Assembly: GCA_964552395.1 (NCBI GenBank)
Contig: CAZKGM010000005.1
Location: 79,304-143,303, forward strand
Origin: JAJDNH01 sp964552395
GTDB lineage: Bacteria > Acidobacteriota > Thermoanaerobaculia > Thermoanaerobaculales > Sulfomarinibacteraceae
Direction: 5' to 3'
DNA: 64,000 nucleotides
Shown: positions 7,348 through 16,406 of the stretch, piece after piece
How the letters are laid out: every line of letters starts with the position of its first letter
Numbering within the stretch: position 1 is the first letter of the stretch
Made by a program: the position numbers and the translations under genes
Notes under the pieces: model-generated
What the model was told of the DNA's origin: nothing
Database searches by the model: none
Seen by the model: the letters and a program-made list of their open reading frames with translations, nothing else

Positions 7348-7783
7348 TCCCCCAACCCACCCGGAGAGCGACAGACCATCGCGCTCCAGACCATGTGACG
7401 TTCAGCGGAACGTGCCATCTATGACATTCTCGCTGTACGACCTTCACAAGCTCAGCGCGCTCGGGCGAAATGTCATAGGTGGCAATTCACGGGAAGGACG
7501 GTCGCCCGTGTGGCAACAGCCGCGATGGAGGCGCCTCGTTGCCTGACCGGAGCGGGCCGTGAGGGCGATGTACCGTTGGAGACCCTTGCCCGCTCCGAGG
7601 CAGGTGACGACGGGCGTCTGCAGAGCAGACGTCCGGGCGCCGGAGTCACAGAGAATGCGGCGTTCCCACGGCCTTTGGCGATCAGAGAACGGCCCCACGA
7701 TTGGGCGAGACGTGCGGTCGCTTTGGACCGCGCGGCCGCCGGGGCTGGGGCAAACCTCTCCCCAAGGCCTTCGCCACCCGGCG
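7348..7783. repeat. Composite repeat family B, copy 2 (rearranged)
   Basis: Shares several blocks with 47855-48243: the CCCACCC box, GCGCTCCAGA with TGACGTTCA, GCCCGCTCCGAGGCAGG with GACGACGGGCGTCTGCAG, CGGCCCCACGATTGG, and GCGGTCGCT with CGGCCGCCGGGG. The block order differs from that copy. CGTCTGC-AGA-GCAGACG near 7615-7631 is a perfect small hairpin. No gene is seen in 7226-7783. Confidence 0.75.
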
Positions 7784-9136
7784 CTACTTCTGATCCCGTC
7801 CGCTGTCGCTGTTGCTGGCCAGCACGACCTCGAGACGTTGGCCCTGGCTGGTGCGTGTCCAGCTGGCGGTCGCAACGCCGCGGAGCGGTCCGGCGAGGTG
7901 CGCGAGGAGGCGCAGGCGCGAGCGCGGCACCAGACCCAGGTCGGCCAGCAGGGTCGCCTGCCCGATCGCGGCAAGGGTTGTGGCGGCGCGGGGGCCGTCG
8001 GGGATGACAACCGCGGTCGCCGGAAGGGTGGTGGCCGGCCGCCGGCTCATCCAGTGCTCGAGCTGTTCATGACCGGTGGCGAGAACAACGGCGTCGTCGG
8101 TGGTGGCCACCCACCAGGAGGCCAACGGGGAGCGCCACCGCTCCACCGGGGTTCCGACGCCGATCTCACGGTGAGCGATGCTGCAGCCGAGAGGGCAGAG
8201 CACGCCGCGCAGGCGCGAAACGAGACGTGCGCGACGCGCCGGCTCCCGTTCTTCAACGCGCAGAGCGAGCTGGATGACGAGGCGTGGGCGCGGCAGCGGT
8301 TGGGCGGGGGCGATCTCGTCGACCCATACCAGCGACGGCCGTGACAGCAACGCCTCGACCTCTCGCCCGAGGCCGGCGAGGAAGCCGCTCGTCGGCAACC
8401 GGACCCCGGCCTCGGTCAGGGCCCAAGCCGTGTCGGGCACCGAGATGAGCGCAGCGCCATCGGATGGGAGCCGCGCGCTCTCCGGTGGTGTTCCGGTAGT
8501 GAGGGTCAGGCGGTCGCCGGACCAGAGGCCGCTCCAGGTCTTGCCGTGCACGCGGGCCCAGCATGAGAGCCGCCCGTGAGACGCGGCTCGAGTCGCCTCC
8601 GGTGGCCTCCAGCCCCATCCGTCGAGCCAGGCTGGCGACGAGGCCACCCGTAGGACGCCGTTGTGTATGCGTGAGCGCTGCCGTAAGCCCTCCGGCAACC
8701 ATGACGGCAGATCAAGGGCGCCGCCACCGCGGACGGTGCCCTGGACGACCCAACCGTCGGCCCACCACGCCGTGACCAGACCGCGCGGCAGTTGGTCCAG
8801 GAGGGCGACCGCTGCAGCGGCAGGGCCGAGAGCGCCGGTGCGGGCGGCGATGGGACCCCGGATCTCGCGCCACCATGCTGGATCGAGCAGTAGGCGTCGG
8901 GCCGGGTGCCTTGCAAGGACGCGAGCCCAGGCGCCGGGCCGGGCGACGACGACCAGACCGAGGGGCTCGGCGGGCAGGTCGAGAGCCGGGTTGTCGAGGA
9001 GAAGGCGAGCGGCCGGTACCGTCGGCCTCTCCGGCCGTAGCCACCACCACGCGCCGGCGGCGAGCAGAGCGGCGCAGACACCGACCGCTGCGAGGAGGCG
9101 GAGCCGGCGGCGTGGTGTAACATGACGCGCACTCAT
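7784..9136 (-). CDS. Membrane-anchored protein of unknown function
   Basis: A 450-residue protein with an Arg-rich N-terminus (PRRRLR), one hydrophobic helix at about residues 13-33 and a large Trp- and Arg-rich presumably extracytoplasmic part. I recognise no family or catalytic motif. Its ATG overlaps that of the divergent glycosyltransferase: both start codons share the CATG at 9134-9137, so the two genes overlap by 2 bp at their 5' ends. A TACAAT box lies 9 nt before its start (9151-9146). Confidence 0.75.
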   Translation of the reverse strand: MSARHVTPRRRLRLLAAVGVCAALLAAGAWWWLRPERPTVPAARLLLDNPALDLPAEPLGLVVVARPGAWARVLARHPARRLLLDPAWWREIRGPIAARTGALGPAAAAVALLDQLPRGLVTAWWADGWVVQGTVRGGGALDLPSWLPEGLRQRSRIHNGVLRVASSPAWLDGWGWRPPEATRAASHGRLSCWARVHGKTWSGLWSGDRLTLTTGTPPESARLPSDGAALISVPDTAWALTEAGVRLPTSGFLAGLGREVEALLSRPSLVWVDEIAPAQPLPRPRLVIQLALRVEEREPARRARLVSRLRGVLCPLGCSIAHREIGVGTPVERWRSPLASWWVATTDDAVVLATGHEQLEHWMSRRPATTLPATAVVIPDGPRAATTLAAIGQATLLADLGLVPRSRLRLLAHLAGPLRGVATASWTRTSQGQRLEVVLASNSDSGRDQK

Positions 9137-10445
9137 GGAGGCCTCATTGTACGGGACGCTCCGGTTTTTCCTGCACCTGGCGCGAGACCTCGCTGGGACC
9201 CTTGCCGCCAGGTGGCGCCGCTTCTACCGGTGCGTCGTGCTCGGCGAACAGGAGGCGGCCGTCGGCGTCGACATCTTCCCGTTCTGCGAGCGAATGACGG
9301 GCGTTGGCTGGTACGAGTGGAACGTGCTTGCCGCCCTCGACGGGCGCCAGGACGGGCTCTTTTTCAACCTCTACGGACCCACCTTCCTGGCGCCGGAGGA
9401 GCAGCCGCCGGGACCAATGCCGGGCAGCGAGCGCATGCGCCTGCGTCTGCACCAGATTCCGAGTGGGTTCCTGCTGCCGCAGCGGCTTTCACTCGCCTTC
9501 TTGCGCGGCGTAGTGGAACCGCTGCTGCGCGTGCTCGACGGCAATGCGGTGCTGTTCGCGCCCAACTTCTTCGCACACCGGACGCAGCTGCCGTACGGGC
9601 GCTCGGCCGTTGCCACGGTCCACGACCTCGCTTTCGCCGTGATGCCGGAGACTGTCTCTCCGGCAACCCTCGCCGAGCTCGACCGTCATCTTCCGGTGGC
9701 CCTGTTCAGGAGCGAGCTGCTGATCGCGGTGTCCGACGCGACGGCCGCGGACATGGTCGAGCACCTCGCAGTCAACCGGCGCCGCATCCACACCATCCAC
9801 GAGGGGGTCGATCCGAGCTTCGTGGCTGCGGGAGTGGACGGGGCGGAGGAGGACGATCCGCCCTTCGAGCTTCCCGCCCGCTACCTGCTGTTCGTGTCCA
9901 CGATCGAGCCGCGCAAGAACGTGCTGACGGTGCTGAGGTCGTTCCGTCTCGCGGTCGGTTGGGGCTACCCGGGGGAGCTTCTCCTCGTCGGCCGTTGGGG
10001 GTGGCGGACCGAGGCCATCCGTGCCGAGCTCGAGAGCTCGCCGGTGCGAGCGCGCATCCGCCACCTCGACTACGTTGACCGCGCCCATCTGCCGGCCCTC
10101 TACCGCCGTGCCGACGCGCTCCTGTTCCCATCCTGGCTGGAAGGGTTCGGGCTGCCCATTCTGGAAGCGATGGCCTGCGGGACACCGGTCATCACCTCCG
10201 GACGCTCGGCGATGCCCGAGGTGGCGGGTCCCGCCGCCATCTACGTCGATCCCGACAGCGCGCATGGGATTGCGTCGGCGGTGTCGTCGCTGTTCGCGGA
10301 TCGGGAGCATCGGCAACGGCTGGCGCGCCTGGGCCGCGAGCGCGCGGCCCGTTTCTCGTGGAATCAGGCCGCCGCGGCCACCGCGCAGGTGCTCCGCCAG
10401 GCCGCCGGTCTCGACATGGACGGCGCCGATGAATATCGCGTGTGA
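9135..10445 (+). CDS. Glycosyltransferase family 4 protein
   Basis: GT-B-fold sugar transferase, 436 residues, probably in surface polysaccharide assembly. The C-terminal nucleotide-sugar half carries STIEPRKNV and the acidic/hydroxyl motif EGFGLPILEAMACGTPV followed by PEVAGPAAIYVDP. The N-terminal acceptor half has VHDLAFAVMPE and SDATAADMV. The start is uncertain: ATG 9135 follows a TAACAT box, while TTG 9147 has GGAGG 5 nt upstream. The next glycosyltransferase overlaps its 3' end by 17 nt. Confidence 0.9.
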   Translation: MEASLYGTLRFFLHLARDLAGTLAARWRRFYRCVVLGEQEAAVGVDIFPFCERMTGVGWYEWNVLAALDGRQDGLFFNLYGPTFLAPEEQPPGPMPGSERMRLRLHQIPSGFLLPQRLSLAFLRGVVEPLLRVLDGNAVLFAPNFFAHRTQLPYGRSAVATVHDLAFAVMPETVSPATLAELDRHLPVALFRSELLIAVSDATAADMVEHLAVNRRRIHTIHEGVDPSFVAAGVDGAEEDDPPFELPARYLLFVSTIEPRKNVLTVLRSFRLAVGWGYPGELLLVGRWGWRTEAIRAELESSPVRARIRHLDYVDRAHLPALYRRADALLFPSWLEGFGLPILEAMACGTPVITSGRSAMPEVAGPAAIYVDPDSAHGIASAVSSLFADREHRQRLARLGRERAARFSWNQAAAATAQVLRQAAGLDMDGADEYRV

Positions 10446-11550
10446 CGCGCGCGCATTGGTCGGTCCGCGGACCGGTGTCGGCACCTGGACAGCGGCTGTG
10501 ATGGGAGGGCTGGCGGGGAATGCAGGATGGCGGATCATCCTCGCAGCCTCGCGCCCGATCGACCTGCCGCCGGAGCTGGCGCTGCCCAGCGTCAGCACAC
10601 TGCCGCCGCCGCGCCTGCCGGTGCCGGGAACGCTGTGGCTGAACAGCGTGCTACCGGGTCGACTTGCCGCTGCGGGCGCCGATCTCTTCGTGGCTGCCCT
10701 CGCCGTCGTCCCCCGTCGCTGTCCGGTGCCGGCGGTTGCCGTGGTCCACGACCTCACGCCCCGCACCCTTCCTGTGCGCCACACTCTCGCCAACCGTTTC
10801 TGCTTCAACGCCTACCTCGAGGAGTCGCTGGAGCGAGCGGCAGCCGTGGTCGCAGTCTCCGCCGCCACTGCCGCGGAGCTGGAGGCGACCTTCGGTTGGC
10901 TGCGTGGAAGGGTGCGGGTGATTCCGAACGGCGTTGACGAAGGCTTCGGGCCGCCGCCGGCCGGCGATGACGGGTATGAGCTGCGGCAGCGTTTCAGCGG
11001 CGGCCGTCCGTACATCCTCCACCTCGGGACACTCGAGCCACGCAAGGGAATCGCGAGCCTGGTGTCGGCGTGGGAGCTGCTCCGGGAGCGTGGTGTGGAG
11101 CCTCCCGATCTGGTGCTCGCGGGTGGCACGGGGTGGGGGCGGGCGGGGGTCGAGGAGCTGGTCGCGGCCGCGGCCGGGCGGCAACAGATCCACCTGCCCG
11201 GCTACGTGAGTCGACAGGACGCGCGCGACCTCCTGCGCCACGCGGAGGTGTTCGTTCTGGCCTCGGAGGGCGAGGGGTACGGGCTGCCGCTGGCGGAGGC
11301 GATCTGCTGCGGCACGCCCGCGGTGACGACCGACGTTCCGGCTCTGGTCGAGGTCGCCGGCGGCGCCGCGCTGCACGTCCCGGTCGGCGATACGAAAGCG
11401 CTGGCCGCGGCGATGTCGGGGGCCCTCGAGCCGGCCGTCGCCGACACGCTGAGAGCACGGGCCCTCGAACGCAGTCCGCAGCTGCGCTGGGGACGCTCGA
11501 TCGTCGCCTGGCGCCGCCTGATTGAGAGCGTAGGGGCGCGTGCCGGGTAG
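10429..11550 (+). CDS. Glycosyltransferase family 4 protein
   Basis: A 373-residue GT-B transferase that starts within the end of the preceding gene (ATG 10429, MNIACDARALVGPRTGVGTW). It shows VVHDLTPRTLP, VSAATAAELE, the GTLEPRKGI segment and the EGEGYGLPLAEAICCGTP motif of the GT4 catalytic half. The 17-nt overlap suggests translational coupling and a joint pathway. The sugar specificity cannot be read from sequence. A longer open frame from 10021 is only read-through in the overlapping gene. Confidence 0.9.
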   Translation: MNIACDARALVGPRTGVGTWTAAVMGGLAGNAGWRIILAASRPIDLPPELALPSVSTLPPPRLPVPGTLWLNSVLPGRLAAAGADLFVAALAVVPRRCPVPAVAVVHDLTPRTLPVRHTLANRFCFNAYLEESLERAAAVVAVSAATAAELEATFGWLRGRVRVIPNGVDEGFGPPPAGDDGYELRQRFSGGRPYILHLGTLEPRKGIASLVSAWELLRERGVEPPDLVLAGGTGWGRAGVEELVAAAAGRQQIHLPGYVSRQDARDLLRHAEVFVLASEGEGYGLPLAEAICCGTPAVTTDVPALVEVAGGAALHVPVGDTKALAAAMSGALEPAVADTLRARALERSPQLRWGRSIVAWRRLIESVGARAG

Positions 11551-11670
11551 GTGCACGATCGGCCAGCAGAGGAGAGTCCGAGCGCATCATCCCGACCGTG
11601 CCTACCCCTTCAAGTCAGGTTGTCTCTGCGCAGGAGCTTGATACCGGCGGGACGATGATTGAACCGCTAC

Positions 11671-11735
11671 GACGCAAAGAACGCAAAGGCAAGAAAAGGG
11701 ACGTTTTCTTAGCGAACTTGGCGTACTTCGCGGCT
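11671..11735. repeat. ACGCAAAG-type short tandem repeat block
   Basis: GACGCAAAGAACGCAAAGGC followed by TTTCTTAGCGAACTTGG and CTTCGCGGCTTCGCGG. The 7-8-nt periodicity resembles short repeats I recall from intergenic regions of many bacteria. A shorter relative (GAAAACGCAAAGGCGCAAAG) is upstream of xerC at 22941-22960. Nothing else was seen in 11551-11821. Confidence 0.65.
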
Positions 11736-11821
11736 TCGCGGTTCAAAATCAAGCTGCAACAGCGCTCGAGACCGTGCCTGACAGAAGCGAGCCTGAGCGA
11801 AGGGAATGGACAGGATCCGGG

Positions 11822-13258
11822 CTACGCCCGTTTTCTCGTCTTTCCCTTGCTCTCGGCGCCCGGCTGCCTGGTGCCGAGCACCTCACGCGCGGTGAGCCAC
11901 AGGATCCGGAGGTCGAGGGCGAGGCTCCAGTTCTCGATGTAGTAGAGGTCGTGCGCCATACGCTGGCGAATCGAGGTGTCGCCGCGCAGGCCGTTGACCT
12001 GCGCCCAGCCGGTGAGCCCGGCGCGTACCCGGTGGCGGGCCATGTACTCCGGGTAGCGTGCGCGGAAGCGTTCGACAAACTGCGGGCGCTCCGGGCGGGG
12101 GCCCACCAGCGACATGTCGCCGCGAAGGACGTTGAGCAGCTGGGGCAGCTCGTCGAGGTTAGCGCGGCGCAGGAAGGCGCCGACACGGGTGACGCGAGGG
12201 TCACGGTTGCGCGTCCACTGCGGGCGGCCGTCGCTCTCGGCGTCGACGCACATGGAGCGGAATTTGTAGAGGCGGAACGAGCGTCCGTCGAGCCCGGTCC
12301 GCACCTGCGAGTAAAGAACCGGGCCGCCGTCCTCGCGGCGGATCAGCCACGCGATGATGGGAAACAGCCAGCAGGTCGCCAGCAGCATCACGGCCGCGCC
12401 CAGGAGATCGACCGTACGCTTGACGATCTGGTTCCACCCCTCGAGCGGCATCTGGGTGAGATTGATCATGGGGAGGCCGTCGAGATCCTCGATCCCGGCG
12501 CGCAGCACGTAGTACTGCATGAGGTCGGGAACGACCTTGATCTCCACCAGCAGCTGACCGCAACGACGGATCAGCTGCGCGGTCCGGTGGTGTGCGGCGA
12601 GCGGCAGTGCTAGCACGACCTGGTCGATGCCGCTCGCGCCGACGACCGCCTCGAGGTCGTGCGAGGAGCCGAGCACGGGTATGCCCATGATGCTGCGCTG
12701 CTGCTTGCCGGGGTCGTCATCGAGGAAACCGACGACTCGGAAGCCGTACTCGCGGTGCTGCTCGAGACGCTCCACGACCTGGCGGCCGAGCTCACCGGCG
12801 CCGACGACGAGGACGTGCTGGAGGTTCCCTCCGGAGCGGCGGATCCGCTTCAGCACGGCGGCGATCAGCCAGCGCGTCCCGATCACCGCGATCATGTCGA
12901 CGACCGCGAAGATGCCAAGGACGAGCCGCGAGTAGGAGAACTCGCGGTAGAAGGTGAGGCCGGCAGTGAGAAGCGCAGTGGCGAGGGCAACGGCGACGAG
13001 AACGCGCACCGCCTCGTCGAAGCGCGAGCGGGCGCGGGGGCGCTGGTAGAGCCCTTGAAAGTAGAACACCAACGGCCACAGCACCGTGGTCACCGGGATC
13101 AGGCCGAGGTAGGGGGCCAGCGGCGGCACGCCTTTCGTTACCGGCAGCATCTCGATATCGAAGCGCAGCCAGTACGCCAGTAGCAGGGCCGTGGCAGTGG
13201 CCAGGACATCCCCGACCAGCTGCAGTACGACCTGGATCTGCCGGCGGCGTGAGATCAT
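11822..13258 (-). CDS. Polyprenyl glycosylphosphotransferase (initiating sugar-phosphate transferase)
   Basis: Transfers the first sugar-1-phosphate to undecaprenyl phosphate and so starts a repeat unit of exopolysaccharide. The 478 residues show about four N-terminal membrane helices, a CoA-binding-like Rossmann domain (VLVVGAGELGRQV, GFLDDDPGK) and a C-terminal bacterial sugar transferase domain with KRTVDLLGA, KFRSM, NLDELPQLLNVLRGDMSLVG and GLTGWAQVNGLRGDT. This is the long WcaJ/WbaP-like architecture. It overlaps the upstream glycosyltransferase by 4 nt and is probably co-transcribed with it. Confidence 0.94.
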   Translation of the reverse strand: MISRRRQIQVVLQLVGDVLATATALLLAYWLRFDIEMLPVTKGVPPLAPYLGLIPVTTVLWPLVFYFQGLYQRPRARSRFDEAVRVLVAVALATALLTAGLTFYREFSYSRLVLGIFAVVDMIAVIGTRWLIAAVLKRIRRSGGNLQHVLVVGAGELGRQVVERLEQHREYGFRVVGFLDDDPGKQQRSIMGIPVLGSSHDLEAVVGASGIDQVVLALPLAAHHRTAQLIRRCGQLLVEIKVVPDLMQYYVLRAGIEDLDGLPMINLTQMPLEGWNQIVKRTVDLLGAAVMLLATCWLFPIIAWLIRREDGGPVLYSQVRTGLDGRSFRLYKFRSMCVDAESDGRPQWTRNRDPRVTRVGAFLRRANLDELPQLLNVLRGDMSLVGPRPERPQFVERFRARYPEYMARHRVRAGLTGWAQVNGLRGDTSIRQRMAHDLYYIENWSLALDLRILWLTAREVLGTRQPGAESKGKTRKRA

Positions 13259-14349
13259 GCCAGCGCCTCTTCGAACCCGAGACGGTCGACCAGGAAGCGA
13301 AACCGGAGTAGGAACTGCGCCTGTGAGAAGCAGAGTGCGCGGTGGCGGAGCTGCTTCTCGTCCCAGGTGTGGCCGAGGACAGTCGCGGCAGCATCGGCCA
13401 GCGCCTCCACCGTCGGCTCGGTTGCCAGCTCACCCTCGCTGCCGGAGCGGACGATGTCCTCTGTGCCCGAGGCGTGCAGCCCGATGACCGGCGTGCCGCA
13501 GGCGAGAGCTTCCACTGTAACCATGCCGAAGTCCTCGATGTTGGGGACGATAAGGGCCGCCGCTTGCCGGTAGGCCTCTCGGAGCTGCTCCCGACCCAGC
13601 CAACCCCGGAAGCTGGTGTTGCCGCGAGCTGCCCGCTGCAGCTTGCGGCGGAGGGGGCCGGTTCCGACGACCTCGAGCCGGCGTCCGAGCCTTTGGGCAA
13701 CCGCCATCGCCATTTCTACACGCTTATACGGAACCAAGGCCGCAACCATCAGGAGATGGTCGCCTCGCCCGCCGCCGGGAGTGAAGAACTCGGTGTCGAC
13801 CGGGGGCGGCAGGATTTCGGCGTGGCGGTTCCAGTAGTGGCGAATGCGCCACGCCACGAGGCGGGAGTTAGCGATCATGTGGTCGACGCGGGCCGACGAC
13901 ACCATGTCCCACTGCCGCAATCGCGCCAGCTCCATCTGGATAAACGGCCGTAGGAGTGCGGGATAGCGGGCGAGGTAGGCCTCGCGCTGGTCCCAGGCGT
14001 AGCGCATTGGGGTGTGGATGTAGCTGAGATGGAAGGCGCCCGGCGGCGGGATGACGCCCTTGGCGACCGCGTGGCTGGTGGAGATCACGAGGTCGGCGTT
14101 GGGAAAGGTGAACGATTCCACCGCCGCCGGCATCAGCGGCAGCAGATGGCGCCAGCGGCGGCCGCCGAAAGACAGCACCTGAAGCCACGAGCGGTGGATG
14201 GGATGCGACTCGAGCTCGTCCGAGACGCTCCCGCGCCGGTGAACCAGCGTGAAGATCTCGGCTCCCGGGAACAGAGAGGCGATCTCGTGCAGGACCCATT
14301 CCCCGCCGCGCATGCCGGTCAGCCAGTCATGTACCAGTGCGACCTTCAC
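13255..14349 (-). CDS. Glycosyltransferase family 4 protein (mannosyltransferase WbaZ-like)
   Basis: A 364-residue GT-B enzyme starting at GTG 14349 after GAGAGG. MKVALVHDWLTGMRGGE, SYIHTPMRYAWD and the late motif EDFGMVTVEALACGTPVIGLHASGTEDIV are characteristic of a subgroup often annotated as mannosyltransferase in O-antigen or exopolysaccharide clusters. Substrate is not proven. It sits upstream of and overlaps the initiating sugar transferase gene. Confidence 0.9.
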   Translation of the reverse strand: MKVALVHDWLTGMRGGEWVLHEIASLFPGAEIFTLVHRRGSVSDELESHPIHRSWLQVLSFGGRRWRHLLPLMPAAVESFTFPNADLVISTSHAVAKGVIPPPGAFHLSYIHTPMRYAWDQREAYLARYPALLRPFIQMELARLRQWDMVSSARVDHMIANSRLVAWRIRHYWNRHAEILPPPVDTEFFTPGGGRGDHLLMVAALVPYKRVEMAMAVAQRLGRRLEVVGTGPLRRKLQRAARGNTSFRGWLGREQLREAYRQAAALIVPNIEDFGMVTVEALACGTPVIGLHASGTEDIVRSGSEGELATEPTVEALADAAATVLGHTWDEKQLRHRALCFSQAQFLLRFRFLVDRLGFEEALA

Positions 14350-14429
14350 CTCTCGGCCTCTCCTCTCTCCCGGCGTTGGTTCCCGCCGCGCCGCGGCAGG
14401 TCACGATCTTGACACATCCGGCAGGCCCA

Positions 14430-15539
14430 TCAGGCCAGCGCCTGCCGGTAGATGGCAACCGTGGCTTCGACCGTCGCCTCCCACGGCAGCTTGTCTGCCT
14501 TGCGGCGTCCCGCGGCGACCATGCGCTGGCGCAACGGATCGTCGACGAGAACCTTCTCGAGAGCCGCGGCGACCTCGTAGACGTCGAGCGGGTTGACCAG
14601 CCGCGCGGCTCCCTCGCCGAGCTCGCGCATTGCGCCGAGATTGGAGGTGACGACCGGAAGCTCGGCCCGCATCGCCTCCAGCACCGGCAAACCGAACCCC
14701 TCGTACAGAGCAACGTGGAGAAGTACAGACGACAGGTGGTACAGGCAGGCAAGGTCATGCCGTGGTACTCGGCCGAGCAAGCGGACACGGTCGCCGAGCC
14801 CGAGCCGCCGGGCCCGCTCGGCCAGGCGGGAGCCCAGGGCCGGACCGCCGACCATTACCAGCTGGCCGGGAATACGGTGGTGCCGGACGGCCAGGTGAAA
14901 GGCGCGCAATACCATCTCGACGTTCTTGTGCGGCTTGTCGTTGCCCACCACGAGGATGAGCGGCGGTCGCAGGGCGTGCAGAGACCGGAGCTCCTCGAGG
15001 TCCTCGCGAGGTGGGCGCTCGGCAAGCTCCGGATCGACGCCGTTGAGAACCACCGACAGAAGGCCGGGATCCGTGCCCAGCAGCTGTACGAGGTCGGTTC
15101 GCGCGGCGCGGGAGACGGTAATCACCCGCCGCGCACGACGGATGGCGGTACGCAGCATGGTGCGCACGTACAGCAGGGCGAGCATGCGCCGTCTTGCCGG
15201 TGGGTAGAAGAGCTGGATCATGTCGTGAACGGTGACCACGATCGGGTGGGTGAGGAGGGCTGGAACCACGTAGTGGGGCACATGCACGAGGTCGAGCTTC
15301 TCGCCCCACAGGGAGGCCGGCACGGCAATGTGCTCGGCCAGAGTGTAGCCGGCCGCCGAGGTCGACACGATCCGTGCTTCGGGCGCCAGGAGCTGAGCGC
15401 GCTGCTCGTGCCCCGAGCGCACGACCAGGGTGAGCTCGATGTCGCTTCGCTCCGCAAGACCCGCCAGGAGATGGCGGAGGTAGGTGCCGATTCCGTAGTC
15501 GGTCAGCTTGCGCGCGTCGAGGCCGAGACGAATCCCCAC
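14430..15539 (-). CDS. Glycosyltransferase family 4 protein
   Basis: A 369-residue GT-B transferase. The N-terminus LGLDARKLTDYGIGTYLRHL, VTVHDMIQLFYPP, VVGNDKPHKN and YEGFGLPVLEAM mark the family. It starts at GTG 15539, 5 nt after a TAGAAT box and with no Shine-Dalgarno. It is the first gene of the minus-strand polysaccharide group that continues with the genes at 14349 and 13258. Confidence 0.9.
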   Translation of the reverse strand: MGIRLGLDARKLTDYGIGTYLRHLLAGLAERSDIELTLVVRSGHEQRAQLLAPEARIVSTSAAGYTLAEHIAVPASLWGEKLDLVHVPHYVVPALLTHPIVVTVHDMIQLFYPPARRRMLALLYVRTMLRTAIRRARRVITVSRAARTDLVQLLGTDPGLLSVVLNGVDPELAERPPREDLEELRSLHALRPPLILVVGNDKPHKNVEMVLRAFHLAVRHHRIPGQLVMVGGPALGSRLAERARRLGLGDRVRLLGRVPRHDLACLYHLSSVLLHVALYEGFGLPVLEAMRAELPVVTSNLGAMRELGEGAARLVNPLDVYEVAAALEKVLVDDPLRQRMVAAGRRKADKLPWEATVEATVAIYRQALA

Positions 15540-15544
15540 GCCAC

Positions 15545-15550
15545 ATTCTA
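15545..15550 (-). promoter_or_regulatory. -10-like box (TAGAAT) 5 nt before a glycosyltransferase start
   Basis: On the minus strand TAGAAT, GTGGC, then GTG 15539. No Shine-Dalgarno is present; a near-leaderless transcript is plausible. Confidence 0.4.
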
Positions 15551-15602
15551 CCCATGTTATTGAGGCTTCAGCTGCCGGCGGCGGGTCCGCGTGTGATCCT
15601 GG

Positions 15603-16073
15603 TCAGGCGGTGGCAGGATGGGCGGCGGAGAGCTCAGAGTCGGCGAAGCCGAGCTCGGTAGCGATCTGCCTGATCTCTCCGACCTCCTCGGGGGCCAGGC
15701 GTCCATCGGCCTCTGCAACAGCGTACAGGCAACGGAGCAGGCGTTGTCGCCGCTGCTCGTCAAGCAGCGGCCGAAGGTCGCGGCTCTCGCGGTACTGGAC
15801 CCAGCAGTCGGCCAGCTCGAGGCGGTGCTTCGCGATCTCGGCGACCAACATGGCCTGCTCGGAGGGAAGCCGGCCTTCCTCACCGAGAATGGTCTCGATG
15901 CGGCGCACCTCGGCCTCGCAGATGACGTGGTCTGCGTCGGCGACGCGGGACAGTACGAAGGCCAGCGCTGCCAGGTAGCGCGCCGTGGCCGGGTCGAGCC
16001 GGTCGAGCTCACGGAGGATATTGCGCACCGCCTGCTGGCGGGCGTGGCCTGCAGAAACGGAACCGTTGACCAT
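15603..16073 (-). CDS. TerB-like domain protein
   Basis: A 156-residue all-helical cytosolic protein. Two acidic repeats, VADADHVICEAEVRRIETIL near residue 50 and VAEADGRLAPEEVGEIRQIA near residue 120, are the hallmark of the TerB/DjlA N-terminal fold, thought to bind metal or membrane-associated partners. Its exact role is unknown. ATG 16073 is preferred because a GGAGAGGAGG lies 13 nt upstream and homology starts soon after; the open frame extends to 16211 without family support. It is upstream of the glycosyltransferase at 15539 on the same strand. Confidence 0.75.
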   Translation of the reverse strand: MVNGSVSAGHARQQAVRNILRELDRLDPATARYLAALAFVLSRVADADHVICEAEVRRIETILGEEGRLPSEQAMLVAEIAKHRLELADCWVQYRESRDLRPLLDEQRRQRLLRCLYAVAEADGRLAPEEVGEIRQIATELGFADSELSAAHPATA

Positions 16074-16406
16074 GGCCGTCGAGCGACCTCCTCTCCTGGT
16101 CCTGCTGACTTCTACGCGCGAGGGCCCAGAAAGGTTCACAGCGCCTGCTGACTCTGACGCCGTTCGGTCTACCGATAGGCTCTCGAGATGGTGGGTATAC
16201 TGATCGCGCATGGGCCCTGTAGAGGACCGGCCGGAAACCCCGGTACCGTCCGCAGGCTTGGCTTGCGGTCGATATCAAGGCGCGAGGAGGAAGCCGTAGC
16301 CTTGCTCTACTGCGACGACGAGCAACGCAGCGATCGGCCGCGAGCCAAGCTTGCCCAAAGGGTTGCGGCGGCGCGGGCCCATCTTCTTCGTTGTCGCGCC
16401 TTGACG

